64,000 nt of DNA. Origin: Acetobacterium woodii. Lineage in GTDB: Bacteria; Bacillota; Clostridia; Eubacteriales; Eubacteriaceae. The stretch lies in NCBI GenBank assembly GCA_016213825.1, contig JACQZP010000002.1, positions 1 to 64,000 on the forward strand, written 5' to 3'. Under the pieces are notes generated by a model. It had not been told where the DNA came from and ran no database searches. It worked only from the letters and a program-made list of their open reading frames with translations. The translations under genes were made by a program, and so were the position numbers. Numbering within the stretch: the first letter of the stretch is position 1; every line of letters begins with the position of its first letter. Below are positions 9,297-17,991 of the stretch, in pieces.

Positions 9297-10409
9297 TTAA
9301 ATTACCGTGCCTTTCTTTAAAACAATGGGAGCATGTGGTTTGCCGACCAAGGTTGTGTGGTCACTGATCTTCGTGTCTTTGTCCATGACAACATAGTTTA
9401 AATTAACATTTCTCCCGATTTCACACCGTTGCATGATAATGCTGTTTTGGATATGCGAACCAAAGTTCATATGGGTATCTCTGAAAATGATACTGTGATT
9501 GATGGTGCCATCGATGGTGCAGCCACTACCGACAATCGAGTTGGACACCTGGGATGGATCATCATAAAGAGTCGGATGGTTGTCTTTTATTTTGGTATGA
9601 ATGGAATTTTTACCCAGAAAAAGTTCCTGCATAATCTCATATTCCAGCAAGTCCATACTGGTTTTCATATAGTTTTCCAGACAGTTTACCCGTTTAATAT
9701 ACCCGGTATGCTGGGCCCCAAACACCCGCAGGGTATCAATGTTCTGCTTGATCATATCCATTAAATCCCAATCGCCAGTACGCTCGCTGAGATCCAGTAA
9801 CTCGATCAGCAGTGTTTTTTTGATGAAAAACATTTCCGTGAAAAAATGCCCGGTAGAATGTTCTTTTTTATAATGAAGACCACTGACCCGGTTTTTAGTG
9901 AAGTCCAGGTAAAGATCATTATCTTTGAGATGATATAAGGGATCATCTTTTTTAAAAATCAGGGTGACATCACTGTCGTTTTTCAAATGAATATCATAGG
10001 CGTTCTTAAAGTCAAAGGTGGTAACCAGATTAGGGGTGGCAATCAGCACATGCTCCGCCGTGGTGCTTTCCAAAAATCCTCGATTATTTTGGAGATTTCG
10101 TAGATTGACCTTGATCAGGCGACCAATATGATAGTTGTTCGATCCGGATAAAATTGAAAGATCCTGAGTTTTTCGACTCAGCGACCATTCCTTGCCAGTT
10201 CCGAGATGATCAACAAGCGAACTGTATTTATGGGAACCAATGACGCCAATATGAGATAATCCTGAATTGACCATGTTGGAGAGGGTAAAGTCGATCAGAC
10301 GATAACGTCCGCCAAACGGTAGGGTGCTCAGGCTGCGATGTTGAAGAAAGTCTTTTAAGGAATCATCCTCTCCATCTACATTTAAAATAAGTCCAACGGC
10401 ATTTTTCAT
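9297..10409 (-). CDS. glgD: GlgD, regulatory subunit of glucose-1-phosphate adenylyltransferase
   Basis: 370 aa, nucleotidyltransferase fold followed by a left-handed beta-helix C-terminus (hexapeptide-like repeats from about residue 285 on: GCTIDGTINHSIIF, GRNVNLNYVV). It resembles GlgC but the N-terminal glycine-rich nucleotide loop of GlgC is replaced by LNVDGEDDSL. This is the known hallmark of the GlgD subunit, which in Firmicutes modulates GlgC rather than catalysing well on its own. Encoded directly after glgC with 15 bases between, and directly before glgA. A strong AAAGGAG site precedes the ATG. Confidence 0.92.
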   Translation of the reverse strand: MKNAVGLILNVDGEDDSLKDFLQHRSLSTLPFGGRYRLIDFTLSNMVNSGLSHIGVIGSHKYSSLVDHLGTGKEWSLSRKTQDLSILSGSNNYHIGRLIKVNLRNLQNNRGFLESTTAEHVLIATPNLVTTFDFKNAYDIHLKNDSDVTLIFKKDDPLYHLKDNDLYLDFTKNRVSGLHYKKEHSTGHFFTEMFFIKKTLLIELLDLSERTGDWDLMDMIKQNIDTLRVFGAQHTGYIKRVNCLENYMKTSMDLLEYEIMQELFLGKNSIHTKIKDNHPTLYDDPSQVSNSIVGSGCTIDGTINHSIIFRDTHMNFGSHIQNSIIMQRCEIGRNVNLNYVVMDKDTKISDHTTLVGKPHAPIVLKKGTVI

Positions 10410-10424
10410 TTTTGCTTACTCCTT

Positions 10425-11549
10425 TCAGCTGTTAATGACATGTATTTCCGGAGTTGTGTCAGTGGTGTCGGTAATATAACGGGCATCCCCTTTAATTCGT
10501 GCCCGAGCGCCAACGATACAGTTTTCTAAAATTGCGCCATCCTCAATGATGGCTCCCGTATGAACAATGACATTTTTCAAGCTTGTTTTCTTATGAATCA
10601 CAATATCATGGGAAAGAATCGAGTTCTCCACCTTGCCAAAAATAATGCAGCCATCACAGATCAGGCTGTTCCTGATTTTGGCCTGGGGGCCAATGAACTG
10701 GGGATGACGGCTGGTGTTGTTGGAAAAGACCCGGAAATTTCGATCGCTAAGATCAAAATCACAATTGACATCCAAAAGATCCATATTGGCGTCATAATAA
10801 CTTTGAACCGTACCCACATCACGCCAGTAGCCGGAGTAGGGGTAGGCATAGATCCGTTTTTCATTAGCATGAAGAGCGGGGATCACATTATGGCCAAAAT
10901 CGTGTTCAGATTCCCGATCACCGGCGTCTTCCAGTAAGGCTCGCTTCAATTCTTTCCAGGTAAAAATATAAATACCCATGGACGCCTTGTTGCTTTTGGG
11001 ATGTTCCGGTTTTTCCTGGAATTCCTTGATGCAATGCTCTTCATCGGTGTTGACAATGCCGAAGCGGTGGGCATCTTCCCAGGGGACATCCATCACAGCG
11101 ATGGTCAGATCAGCTTCTTTTTTCTTATGGAAGGCCAGCATTTTGGAATAATCCATCTTATAAATATGATCACCGGAAAGGATCAGCACATATTCGGGAT
11201 CAAATCGGTCAATAAAATCGAGATTCTGATAAATAGCATCCGCGGTGCCAGAGTACCAGCGGCCGCCTTTTTGGCCCATATAGGGCGGTAGGATATGGAC
11301 ACCACCTTGGACCTGATCCAGCGCCCAGGCTGAGCCATCACCAATATAGTTGTTCAGGATATAAGGCCGATATTGGGTCAGGACACCGACAATATCAATA
11401 TCGGAGTTCATGCAATTGCTTAAGGGAAAATCGATGATGCGATATTTTCCACCAAATAGAACAGCGGGTTTGGCATTATTAAAAGTCAGCGAGCCTAAAC
11501 GGCTCCCTTGTCCTCCAGCCAGGAGCATTGCGACACATTCAGTATTCAT
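10425..11549 (-). CDS. glgC: Glucose-1-phosphate adenylyltransferase, catalytic subunit
   Basis: 374 aa. It makes ADP-glucose from ATP and glucose-1-phosphate, the committed step of glycogen synthesis. The N-terminus has the catalytic loop [14 protein letters not shown] (about residues 10-23) and [21 protein letters not shown], followed by [12 protein letters not shown]. The C-terminal part is a beta-helix with hexapeptide repeats (from about residue 285). It forms the active complex with GlgD encoded next to it. AAGGAG precedes the ATG. It lies 12 bases downstream of glgP. Confidence 0.95.
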   Translation of the reverse strand: MNTECVAMLLAGGQGSRLGSLTFNNAKPAVLFGGKYRIIDFPLSNCMNSDIDIVGVLTQYRPYILNNYIGDGSAWALDQVQGGVHILPPYMGQKGGRWYSGTADAIYQNLDFIDRFDPEYVLILSGDHIYKMDYSKMLAFHKKKEADLTIAVMDVPWEDAHRFGIVNTDEEHCIKEFQEKPEHPKSNKASMGIYIFTWKELKRALLEDAGDRESEHDFGHNVIPALHANEKRIYAYPYSGYWRDVGTVQSYYDANMDLLDVNCDFDLSDRNFRVFSNNTSRHPQFIGPQAKIRNSLICDGCIIFGKVENSILSHDIVIHKKTSLKNVIVHTGAIIEDGAILENCIVGARARIKGDARYITDTTDTTPEIHVINS

Positions 11550-11561
11550 TATGATATCTCC

Positions 11562-13988
11562 TTAAATGATTTTCCAGATTTCCCGTTGATAGTCTCTGAT
11601 GGAACGATCACTGGAGAAAATACCGGAATTGGCGACGTTGCTGATGGACATTCTTGTCCAGGTAGTTTGGTTGCGATAAAGCTGGTCAACCCGATTCTGG
11701 GCATCGGCATAGGCATTAAAGTCTTTAAGTACAAAATAGCCATCGTTGTACAAAAGCAGGGAATCATAAATGGCCTGGAAACTGAGTCCGTGACCCAGCG
11801 TGCCATCAATAAGCTGGCGAAGAATCAGCTGAATCCGGGGATCTTGCTCGAAGATATCAACTGATCGATAGCCACCATAGGTTTGATACGTGTGTACCTC
11901 ATCGGCCGAGAGGCCAAAGGTGACAATATTACTGGGGCCAACGGCTTCCAGAATTTCGATATTGGCGCCATCCATGGTCCCCAGGGTGATGGCCCCATTC
12001 ATCATAAATTTCATATTACCGGTACCGGACGCTTCCTTGCCAGCGGTTGAAATCTGTTCTGAGATGTTGGCTGCCGGATAGATGATTTCAGCTAGAGATA
12101 CGTTAAAATTAGCCAGGAAAACGACCTTCAGTTTGTCTTGAAGGGTTGGATCATTGTTGACCAACTCGGCAATGGCAGTAATCAGCTTAATGACTTCTTT
12201 GGCATAATAATAACCGGGCGCGGCTTTACCGGCAAAGATAAAGGTGCGTGGCGCCATTTCCAGGTTGGGATTTTCTTTGAGACGGTTATACAGATAAAGG
12301 ACATGAAGGGCATTAAGCAATTGGCGTTTATATTCGTGGATCCGTTTGACCTGGATATCAAAAATAGAATTGGGATCCACCTTGATGTCATTATGACTGG
12401 CCATATAATTGGCCAGACGCACCTTATTTGAAAGCTTGACAGCATTGAATTTTTCATAAAAAACCGGATCATTAATGTAATCTGACAACTTTTGCACCTC
12501 AAACAGGCGATAGTTCCAATCGGTGCCGATGGATTCATTAATCAGGGCTTTGAGTTCCGGGTTGCTGTTCATCAGAAAACGACGGGGCGAAACCCCATTT
12601 GTCACCGAATAAAACCGCTGCGGGAAGACCTGATAAAAGCCGTTAAAGGTTTCTTCCCGAAGAATTTTGCTGTGAAGCGCAGCCACGCCGTTAATGGAAT
12701 GGCTGGACACAATGGCCAGGCTCGCCATATGGACATAATTGTCCTTAATAATCGATAAGCTGTGATTGCGATCTAGATCATTGGGATATTGGGTATCCAG
12801 ATCCAACAGAAAGCGACGGTTGATTTCTTCGATGATCATATAAATTCGCGGCAGCAAATCCTTCATCATCTCCACCGGCCATTTTTCAAGTGCCTCCGGC
12901 AAAACCGTATGATTGGTAAAGCTTAGTGCCGCCACGGTGATTTTCCAGGATTCATCCCAACCCAGACCTTCTTCATCCATTAGCACCCGCATTAGTTCCG
13001 GGCCGCATAATGCCGGATGGGTATCATTGATGTGAATACAAATCTTATCACTGAAACCGTCCATGGAATTATTATTAGAGCGTTTAAAATCAACAATGAT
13101 CCGCTTTAATCCGGCGCAGACAAAAAAGTATTCTTGTTTCAGGCGCAAAAGTTTGCCGTCAAAACCATTGTCGTTGGGATAGAGAATCTGGCTGATGGCC
13201 TCAGCTTCCGATTTGTGACGAACCGCATTTAAAAAATGGCCCTGATTAAAACTGGGGAGGTCAAAGGCTTCCAGCGGCTCAGCACTCCAAAGGCGTAAGG
13301 AATTGACCGTTTGATTACAATATCCTTTGATCGGAACATCGTAAGGAATCGCCATAATCGGTTCATAGTTTTCATGGACAAAGGTCAGGTTGCCATTGAT
13401 GTTTTCGGAATGGATTTGCCCATAGTATTTAACAATAACCGATTTATCGGGATTGCGGATCTCAAAAGGATACCCGTTTTTCAGCCAGTTATCCGCGACT
13501 TCAATTTGTTCACCGTTGATGATCCGCTGCTCGAAGAGGCCGTATTTATAACGGATGCCGTTGCCGTGAGCAGGCATGCCCATGGCCGAAGACGAATCTA
13601 AATAGCAGGCCATTAATCGGCCCAGACCGCCATTTCCCAAACCGGGATCAGACTCCTGTTCCAGGACGGCTTCATAATCCAGTCCCATTTCTTGGGCGCA
13701 TTCCTGAACCAGATCGTCAACCCCTAAATTATTGAGATAAGATTTCATCAGTCGTCCAATCAGAAACTCAATCGAAAAAAAGTAGACCTGTTTGGATTCG
13801 TTTTTATTGTAAAGGGTATTGGTTTTAGCCCATTGGGAAGTGATGCTTTCCATCACCATTTCAGCCAGAGCCTGATATTGATTAAGCACTGAAGCATCCG
13901 CCAGACAATTACCGGAAACCTCTTCTATTTTTTTTATAAAGTCGGCCTTGTAGGCTTCCTTTTTCTTGGTTCTTTCTGAAGCATTCAT
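11562..13988 (-). CDS. glgP: Glycogen/maltodextrin phosphorylase (second copy, in operon)
   Basis: 808 aa, GT35 phosphorylase with the PLP site EASGTGNMKFMMNG (Lys about 660) and the conserved VKRIHEYKRQLLN segment. The start at 13988 is supported by AAAGGA 6 bases upstream; an upstream in-frame TTG would overlap this site. It is collinear with the stand-alone copy at 1378-3804 (same length, same positions of all motifs), so the two derive from a duplication and have diverged. Being inside the synthesis operon, this copy probably handles turnover coupled to synthesis. Confidence 0.95.
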   Translation of the reverse strand: MNASERTKKKEAYKADFIKKIEEVSGNCLADASVLNQYQALAEMVMESITSQWAKTNTLYNKNESKQVYFFSIEFLIGRLMKSYLNNLGVDDLVQECAQEMGLDYEAVLEQESDPGLGNGGLGRLMACYLDSSSAMGMPAHGNGIRYKYGLFEQRIINGEQIEVADNWLKNGYPFEIRNPDKSVIVKYYGQIHSENINGNLTFVHENYEPIMAIPYDVPIKGYCNQTVNSLRLWSAEPLEAFDLPSFNQGHFLNAVRHKSEAEAISQILYPNDNGFDGKLLRLKQEYFFVCAGLKRIIVDFKRSNNNSMDGFSDKICIHINDTHPALCGPELMRVLMDEEGLGWDESWKITVAALSFTNHTVLPEALEKWPVEMMKDLLPRIYMIIEEINRRFLLDLDTQYPNDLDRNHSLSIIKDNYVHMASLAIVSSHSINGVAALHSKILREETFNGFYQVFPQRFYSVTNGVSPRRFLMNSNPELKALINESIGTDWNYRLFEVQKLSDYINDPVFYEKFNAVKLSNKVRLANYMASHNDIKVDPNSIFDIQVKRIHEYKRQLLNALHVLYLYNRLKENPNLEMAPRTFIFAGKAAPGYYYAKEVIKLITAIAELVNNDPTLQDKLKVVFLANFNVSLAEIIYPAANISEQISTAGKEASGTGNMKFMMNGAITLGTMDGANIEILEAVGPSNIVTFGLSADEVHTYQTYGGYRSVDIFEQDPRIQLILRQLIDGTLGHGLSFQAIYDSLLLYNDGYFVLKDFNAYADAQNRVDQLYRNQTTWTRMSISNVANSGIFSSDRSIRDYQREIWKII

Positions 13989-14019
13989 AATCGTTCCTTT
14001 CAAGAAAGATGGTTGCTTT

Positions 14020-15909
14020 CTATTTTTTTACTTTAGCTTTTGTTTTTTTAACCGGTTCGGTTTTGCTTTTTGCACTGGTTCGGGGAACAACCCCTTTTAG
14101 AATGATAACCGACGAGGGTGGAATATTCAGGGAAACCGAATAATCTTCTCCGTGAAGCGGGATAGTTTGAGCTTTCATGGTTTTTTTCGTCTTAAAACCG
14201 GTACCCCCGTAGACTGGTTCATCCGAGTTAAAGGCCAGACGGTAATTACCATCAGAGGGTACCCCAACTTGATAATCGGTATAGTTGATCGGGCAGAAGT
14301 TGATAATAGTAATCAGGGTATCTTTTTCATCGGAACTCATCCGTTTAAAAATAAGGATACTTTGTTCGCTATTGTTGGGTTCCAGCCATTTAAAACCTTC
14401 CCAGCTGTGATCGTGGGTCCAAAGAGCTTGTTCTTTTAAATAAAATTTATTCAGGTCTTTGATATAGGTGTTAATTTCACCATGTTTTTCGTAATCCAGG
14501 AGGAACCACTCCAGGGATTCATCCACCCGCCATTCCAGAAAAGGGGCAAATTCATTACCCATAAATGAAAGTTTTTTTCCGGGATGGGTCATTAAATAAC
14601 CAAACAAGATGCGGAACTGGTCAAATTTCATTTCGTAGTCTCCAAACATCTTATCGAGAATGGTCAGCTTGCTGTGAACCACTTCGTCATGGGATAGGGG
14701 GAGGATGAAGTTTTCATTAAAAGCATAAGCCATCGAAAAGGTTAACAGATTATGGAAGCGATTCCTAAAAAAAGGATCGGTTTTCATATAATTCAGGGTG
14801 TCGTGCATCCAGCCCATATCCCATTTCAGGTTAAAGCCCAGCCCGCCTTTATCCACCGGCCAGGTGACCATGGGATAGGAGGTGGAGTCTTCAGCAGACA
14901 TTATCGCAAAGGGGAAATCCCTGAAAATAATGGTATTTAATTCTCGGAGAAAAGATAAAGCTTCCAGACGATCAGTGCCACCCTGGGCATTGTGGAAGGG
15001 TTCACCCTCCATGCCGTGGTTTAACTCAATCATGCTGGCTACGCCATCGATACGTAAACCGTCCACATGGTAGCGGTCAAACCAGAAATAAGCATTGGAG
15101 ATCAGAAAATCCAGGACTTCGGGCTTGCCGTAATCAAAAGCCATGGTTCCCCATTGGTTATGTTCGGAAAACTCATACTGGTTGGTTCCGTCAAAATGCC
15201 TGAGACCCTGATCATCTTTGCAGAAGTGACCGGGAACCCAGTCCAAAATGACGCCGATGCCGGCTTGATGGCAGCGGTCAATGAAATACATCAGTCCCTG
15301 CGGGTCGCCATAACGGCTGGTAGCAGCAAAATAACCGGTAAGCTGATATCCCCAGGAACCGTCAAAAGGATGTTCCATAATGGGCATCAGTTCGATGTGA
15401 GTGTAGTGCATGTCGACCAGATAAGGCACCATTTGATCAGCCAGTTCATGATAGGTCAAATAATCGCCGTTTTCATTGCGCTTCCAGCTGCCGAGATGAA
15501 CCTCATAAATATTAACTGGCATTTGGAGCCAGTTGATGTCATTTCTTTTTTTGCACCAGGTTTCATCCTGCCAGGTATAGCCATCAAGCTCCCAGATAAT
15601 CGAAGCGGTTTTAGGTTTGACTTCACTGTAAAAACCATAAGGATCGGCTTTATAGGCGAGCATGCCATTGTTCTGGCGAACCGCATATTTATAGAGCATT
15701 CCGGGAGACAGTTCTGAAATGGTAAGTTCCCAAACACCCTGGGAACCAGAAACTGAGTTCATGGGATTGTCATCGATGTTCCAATTGTTAAAATCTCCCA
15801 CTACCGAAACACTCTGGGCATGGGGCGCCCATACCCGAAAGGTGACACCTTCTTCATTAAGATGGGCACCTAAATAATGGTAACTGAGATAACGCTTATT
15901 TTTGTTCAT
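14020..15909 (-). CDS. glgB: 1,4-alpha-glucan branching enzyme
   Basis: 629 aa from the ATG at 15909, which follows GAAAGGA; an upstream extension of 24 codons has no ribosome site. Residues 10-105 are the N-terminal CBM48 domain (GVTFRVWAPHAQSVSVVGDF). The GH13 barrel follows with NIYEVHLGSW, the nucleophile in DGLRIDGVASM (Asp288) and the acid/base in FAIMSAEDS (Glu340). The C-terminus has an unusual Lys/Thr-rich tail (about 14 residues of S/T/K/P/V) absent from most GlgB proteins. It introduces alpha-1,6 branches. First gene of the operon, 31 bases before glgP. Confidence 0.95.
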   Translation of the reverse strand: MNKNKRYLSYHYLGAHLNEEGVTFRVWAPHAQSVSVVGDFNNWNIDDNPMNSVSGSQGVWELTISELSPGMLYKYAVRQNNGMLAYKADPYGFYSEVKPKTASIIWELDGYTWQDETWCKKRNDINWLQMPVNIYEVHLGSWKRNENGDYLTYHELADQMVPYLVDMHYTHIELMPIMEHPFDGSWGYQLTGYFAATSRYGDPQGLMYFIDRCHQAGIGVILDWVPGHFCKDDQGLRHFDGTNQYEFSEHNQWGTMAFDYGKPEVLDFLISNAYFWFDRYHVDGLRIDGVASMIELNHGMEGEPFHNAQGGTDRLEALSFLRELNTIIFRDFPFAIMSAEDSTSYPMVTWPVDKGGLGFNLKWDMGWMHDTLNYMKTDPFFRNRFHNLLTFSMAYAFNENFILPLSHDEVVHSKLTILDKMFGDYEMKFDQFRILFGYLMTHPGKKLSFMGNEFAPFLEWRVDESLEWFLLDYEKHGEINTYIKDLNKFYLKEQALWTHDHSWEGFKWLEPNNSEQSILIFKRMSSDEKDTLITIINFCPINYTDYQVGVPSDGNYRLAFNSDEPVYGGTGFKTKKTMKAQTIPLHGEDYSVSLNIPPSSVIILKGVVPRTSAKSKTEPVKKTKAKVKK

Positions 15910-16056
15910 GATCTGACGTGTCCTTTCACTACTTATTGGTAAATTAAGGCTTCTGCACCGCTGATGGTAACATTTTATCACAATCCTTCAATTTTGATAG
16001 TGCATCTTTTTAAACAAAGTAAATTCTTTTTAACAATTACATGCAAAGTGTAACAC

Positions 16057-16911
16057 CTATAGTTTAAATGAGAATTCTTTGGTTTTATATAGAGACCAAT
16101 ATAAATTGATTTTTCCACCTAAATTTAGAATCACACAAATAAAGTATATCGCCACCATCAGTGCAAAGAGACCGCCGAGGCTGCCATATAGGGCAGTGTA
16201 TTTGCTGGAATGATTGATAAATAGGGTGAAAATGCGAAAGGCAATATTCAGTCCGATGGTTGCAAATAATGCACCCGGCAGGGCGTCCTTAAATTTCAAC
16301 CGATGGGCCGGTGCCATCACATAAATCATATTAAAAATAAAGGTTGAAACCAGCCAGGAAAAAACAACGGCAAAAAGGCTTAATACTGGATAATAGTATG
16401 TATATAGCCCGATTTGCTTCAAAATAACAGCCCCAAGATCCGCACTGAAAATATAAGCAGCTGCGATTACCAGAATGGCCAGAGCAAAAAGGATGGTGAA
16501 CAAAAATGAAAAGAGCCAGATTTGCAAAAGGTTTCGGGTTTCTTTGCGGCCATAGGTTTGGTTGATCCCAATCATAACCGCCCGGGCAGCCAACGTCGAA
16601 AAGAAGAAACTGATCAAAATCAGGCTGAAATTTGAGTTGGCAATTTGACTGGTCATGGTATCCAGTAAGGTCGTGACGTAGTCATAGGAAAGATCAGGCA
16701 AAAAAACCTTTAAAATTTCATATAAATAGGTTTCAAAAGGTTTGATAAAATTTCCAATAAAAGAAATCAGAAAAAGCAGCAATGGAAAAAATGCCAAGAG
16801 CAGATAAAAAGACATTTGGGTACAAATGCCGGAGAAATCAGTTTTTTCGAAATCTTCCATCAGAAAGAAGCCCAGCTTCACAATTCTCAGGTTTAAAATA
16901 CGCTCAATCAT
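16057..16911 (-). CDS. YihY/UPF0761-family membrane protein
   Basis: 284 aa from the ATG at 16911 that overlaps the stop of the upstream paralogue (ATGATTGA) and follows GAGGA; the longer frame starting at 16950 is unlikely. About six membrane helices, with the family signature QMSFYLLLAFFPLLLFLISF near the N-terminus. The family was once called ribonuclease BN, but that activity belongs to another protein; the real role is unknown, possibly transport. Translation is coupled to the preceding paralogue. Pairwise similarity with the neighbour suggests tandem duplication. Confidence 0.85.
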   Translation of the reverse strand: MIERILNLRIVKLGFFLMEDFEKTDFSGICTQMSFYLLLAFFPLLLFLISFIGNFIKPFETYLYEILKVFLPDLSYDYVTTLLDTMTSQIANSNFSLILISFFFSTLAARAVMIGINQTYGRKETRNLLQIWLFSFLFTILFALAILVIAAAYIFSADLGAVILKQIGLYTYYYPVLSLFAVVFSWLVSTFIFNMIYVMAPAHRLKFKDALPGALFATIGLNIAFRIFTLFINHSSKYTALYGSLGGLFALMVAIYFICVILNLGGKINLYWSLYKTKEFSFKL

Positions 16912-17761
16912 TGACCAGTTCCTCGCTTTCAGTGCTTTCAATGGATTCATTTCGGGATGAATAAAGATTAACTACCCCACCTAAAGCCAGTGTGAAGCTA
17001 ATCAGATAGACAACAAAGAACAGTGAAAAAGGCCCTTGTAAATTCAGGAAAAAGGTGCTGAAATTGATGGTAGCATTGGCGAAAATTCCATAAAGAACGA
17101 GAATCACTATCCAGCCGATGCTTACGAATAACCCCCCGGGAAGGGCTTGAAAAAAGCTCAGATGGTTTTTGGGAGCAAACATATATATCAGCGTAAAAAT
17201 GAGCGTCGGAATAATGACAATATAAATTAAACTAAAAAGCGTGATAAATATTGCAAATATTTTGGAGAGATTTAATGCACCAAAAATAAAGCCAAACAGT
17301 TTGATCCCAAAAAGATAGAAAAAGAGGGTAAAAAGAATCAGCAATAGAAATAAGAATAAATAGACAATGGATTGTACCCAGAGTGCGACTAAACCTCTGG
17401 TCTCGTCCTGTCCAAAAATCCGGTTCAGGGAAGTAATCAAAGAGTGCATGGCAGAAACGGATATATATAAAAGAAAAAAGCCAATCACTAGATTGGTGCT
17501 GGAGGAAACCGGGTAGGCAGTGGCGTTCTCCATTGCAAAATTTACGTAACTCATAATCGATTGGGGTAAAATCATGGCCAGAGCAGCAAAAAACTGCTTA
17601 TTAATACTAGTCGAAAACCAGTTAATAAATGTGTAGAGCAGCATCAAAAAAGGGATAAAAGCGGAAAGGGTCCGAAAGGACATTTGGGCAGAAAGATTGA
17701 CAATATTGTTTTTCTTTCCCTGGGTAATTAGAAAGCGGCTGAAGCATTTTATTCTCGTCAT
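16904..17761 (-). CDS. YihY/UPF0761-family membrane protein (paralogue)
   Basis: 285 aa from the ATG at 17761, with GGAGG 8 bases upstream; an upstream GTG would include that site. Six predicted membrane segments; the signature LSAQMSFRTLSAFIPFLMLL (about residues 24-43) corresponds to the same motif in the next gene. First gene of a two-gene unit with an 8-base overlap. The acidic C-terminus (ESIESTESEELVND) is cytoplasmic or periplasmic by topology not determined here. Function unknown. Confidence 0.85.
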   Translation of the reverse strand: MTRIKCFSRFLITQGKKNNIVNLSAQMSFRTLSAFIPFLMLLYTFINWFSTSINKQFFAALAMILPQSIMSYVNFAMENATAYPVSSSTNLVIGFFLLYISVSAMHSLITSLNRIFGQDETRGLVALWVQSIVYLFLFLLLILFTLFFYLFGIKLFGFIFGALNLSKIFAIFITLFSLIYIVIIPTLIFTLIYMFAPKNHLSFFQALPGGLFVSIGWIVILVLYGIFANATINFSTFFLNLQGPFSLFFVVYLISFTLALGGVVNLYSSRNESIESTESEELVND

Positions 17762-17810
17762 GTCATCATCCTCCAAATCCACTTGAAATCGTTTGGGTTT
17801 GTTGAGCCTT

Positions 17811-17819
17811 AGTATAGCA
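17811..17819 (-). promoter_or_regulatory. Extended -10 promoter for the yihY pair
   Basis: On the minus strand TGC-TATACT forms an extended -10 element about 50 bases before the first yihY start. No good -35 hexamer is visible, as is common for TGn promoters. Confidence 0.4.
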
Positions 17820-17991
17820 TAGTTTAGTTGAGAATTGAAGCGGAAGCGATAAAGTAAAAAAATGGAAAGTTGGGAAAAAAGATGATATAATAACTACAAA
17901 AGGATTTAATTTAATAAAATAATAAATCACACCAAGAAAATCAAGCACTGAAAATCAAGAAAATAAGTTATGGAAGGAATTTGTAAACTAA

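Noticed and set aside
15067-15717. 216-codon frame opposite glgB
   Set aside because: Antisense to conserved branching-enzyme motifs; codon pattern follows the real gene.
16911-16950. Longer start for the second YihY-family gene
   Set aside because: The start at 16911 overlaps the upstream stop in a coupled ATGATTGA arrangement and has a GAGGA site; the longer start has none.
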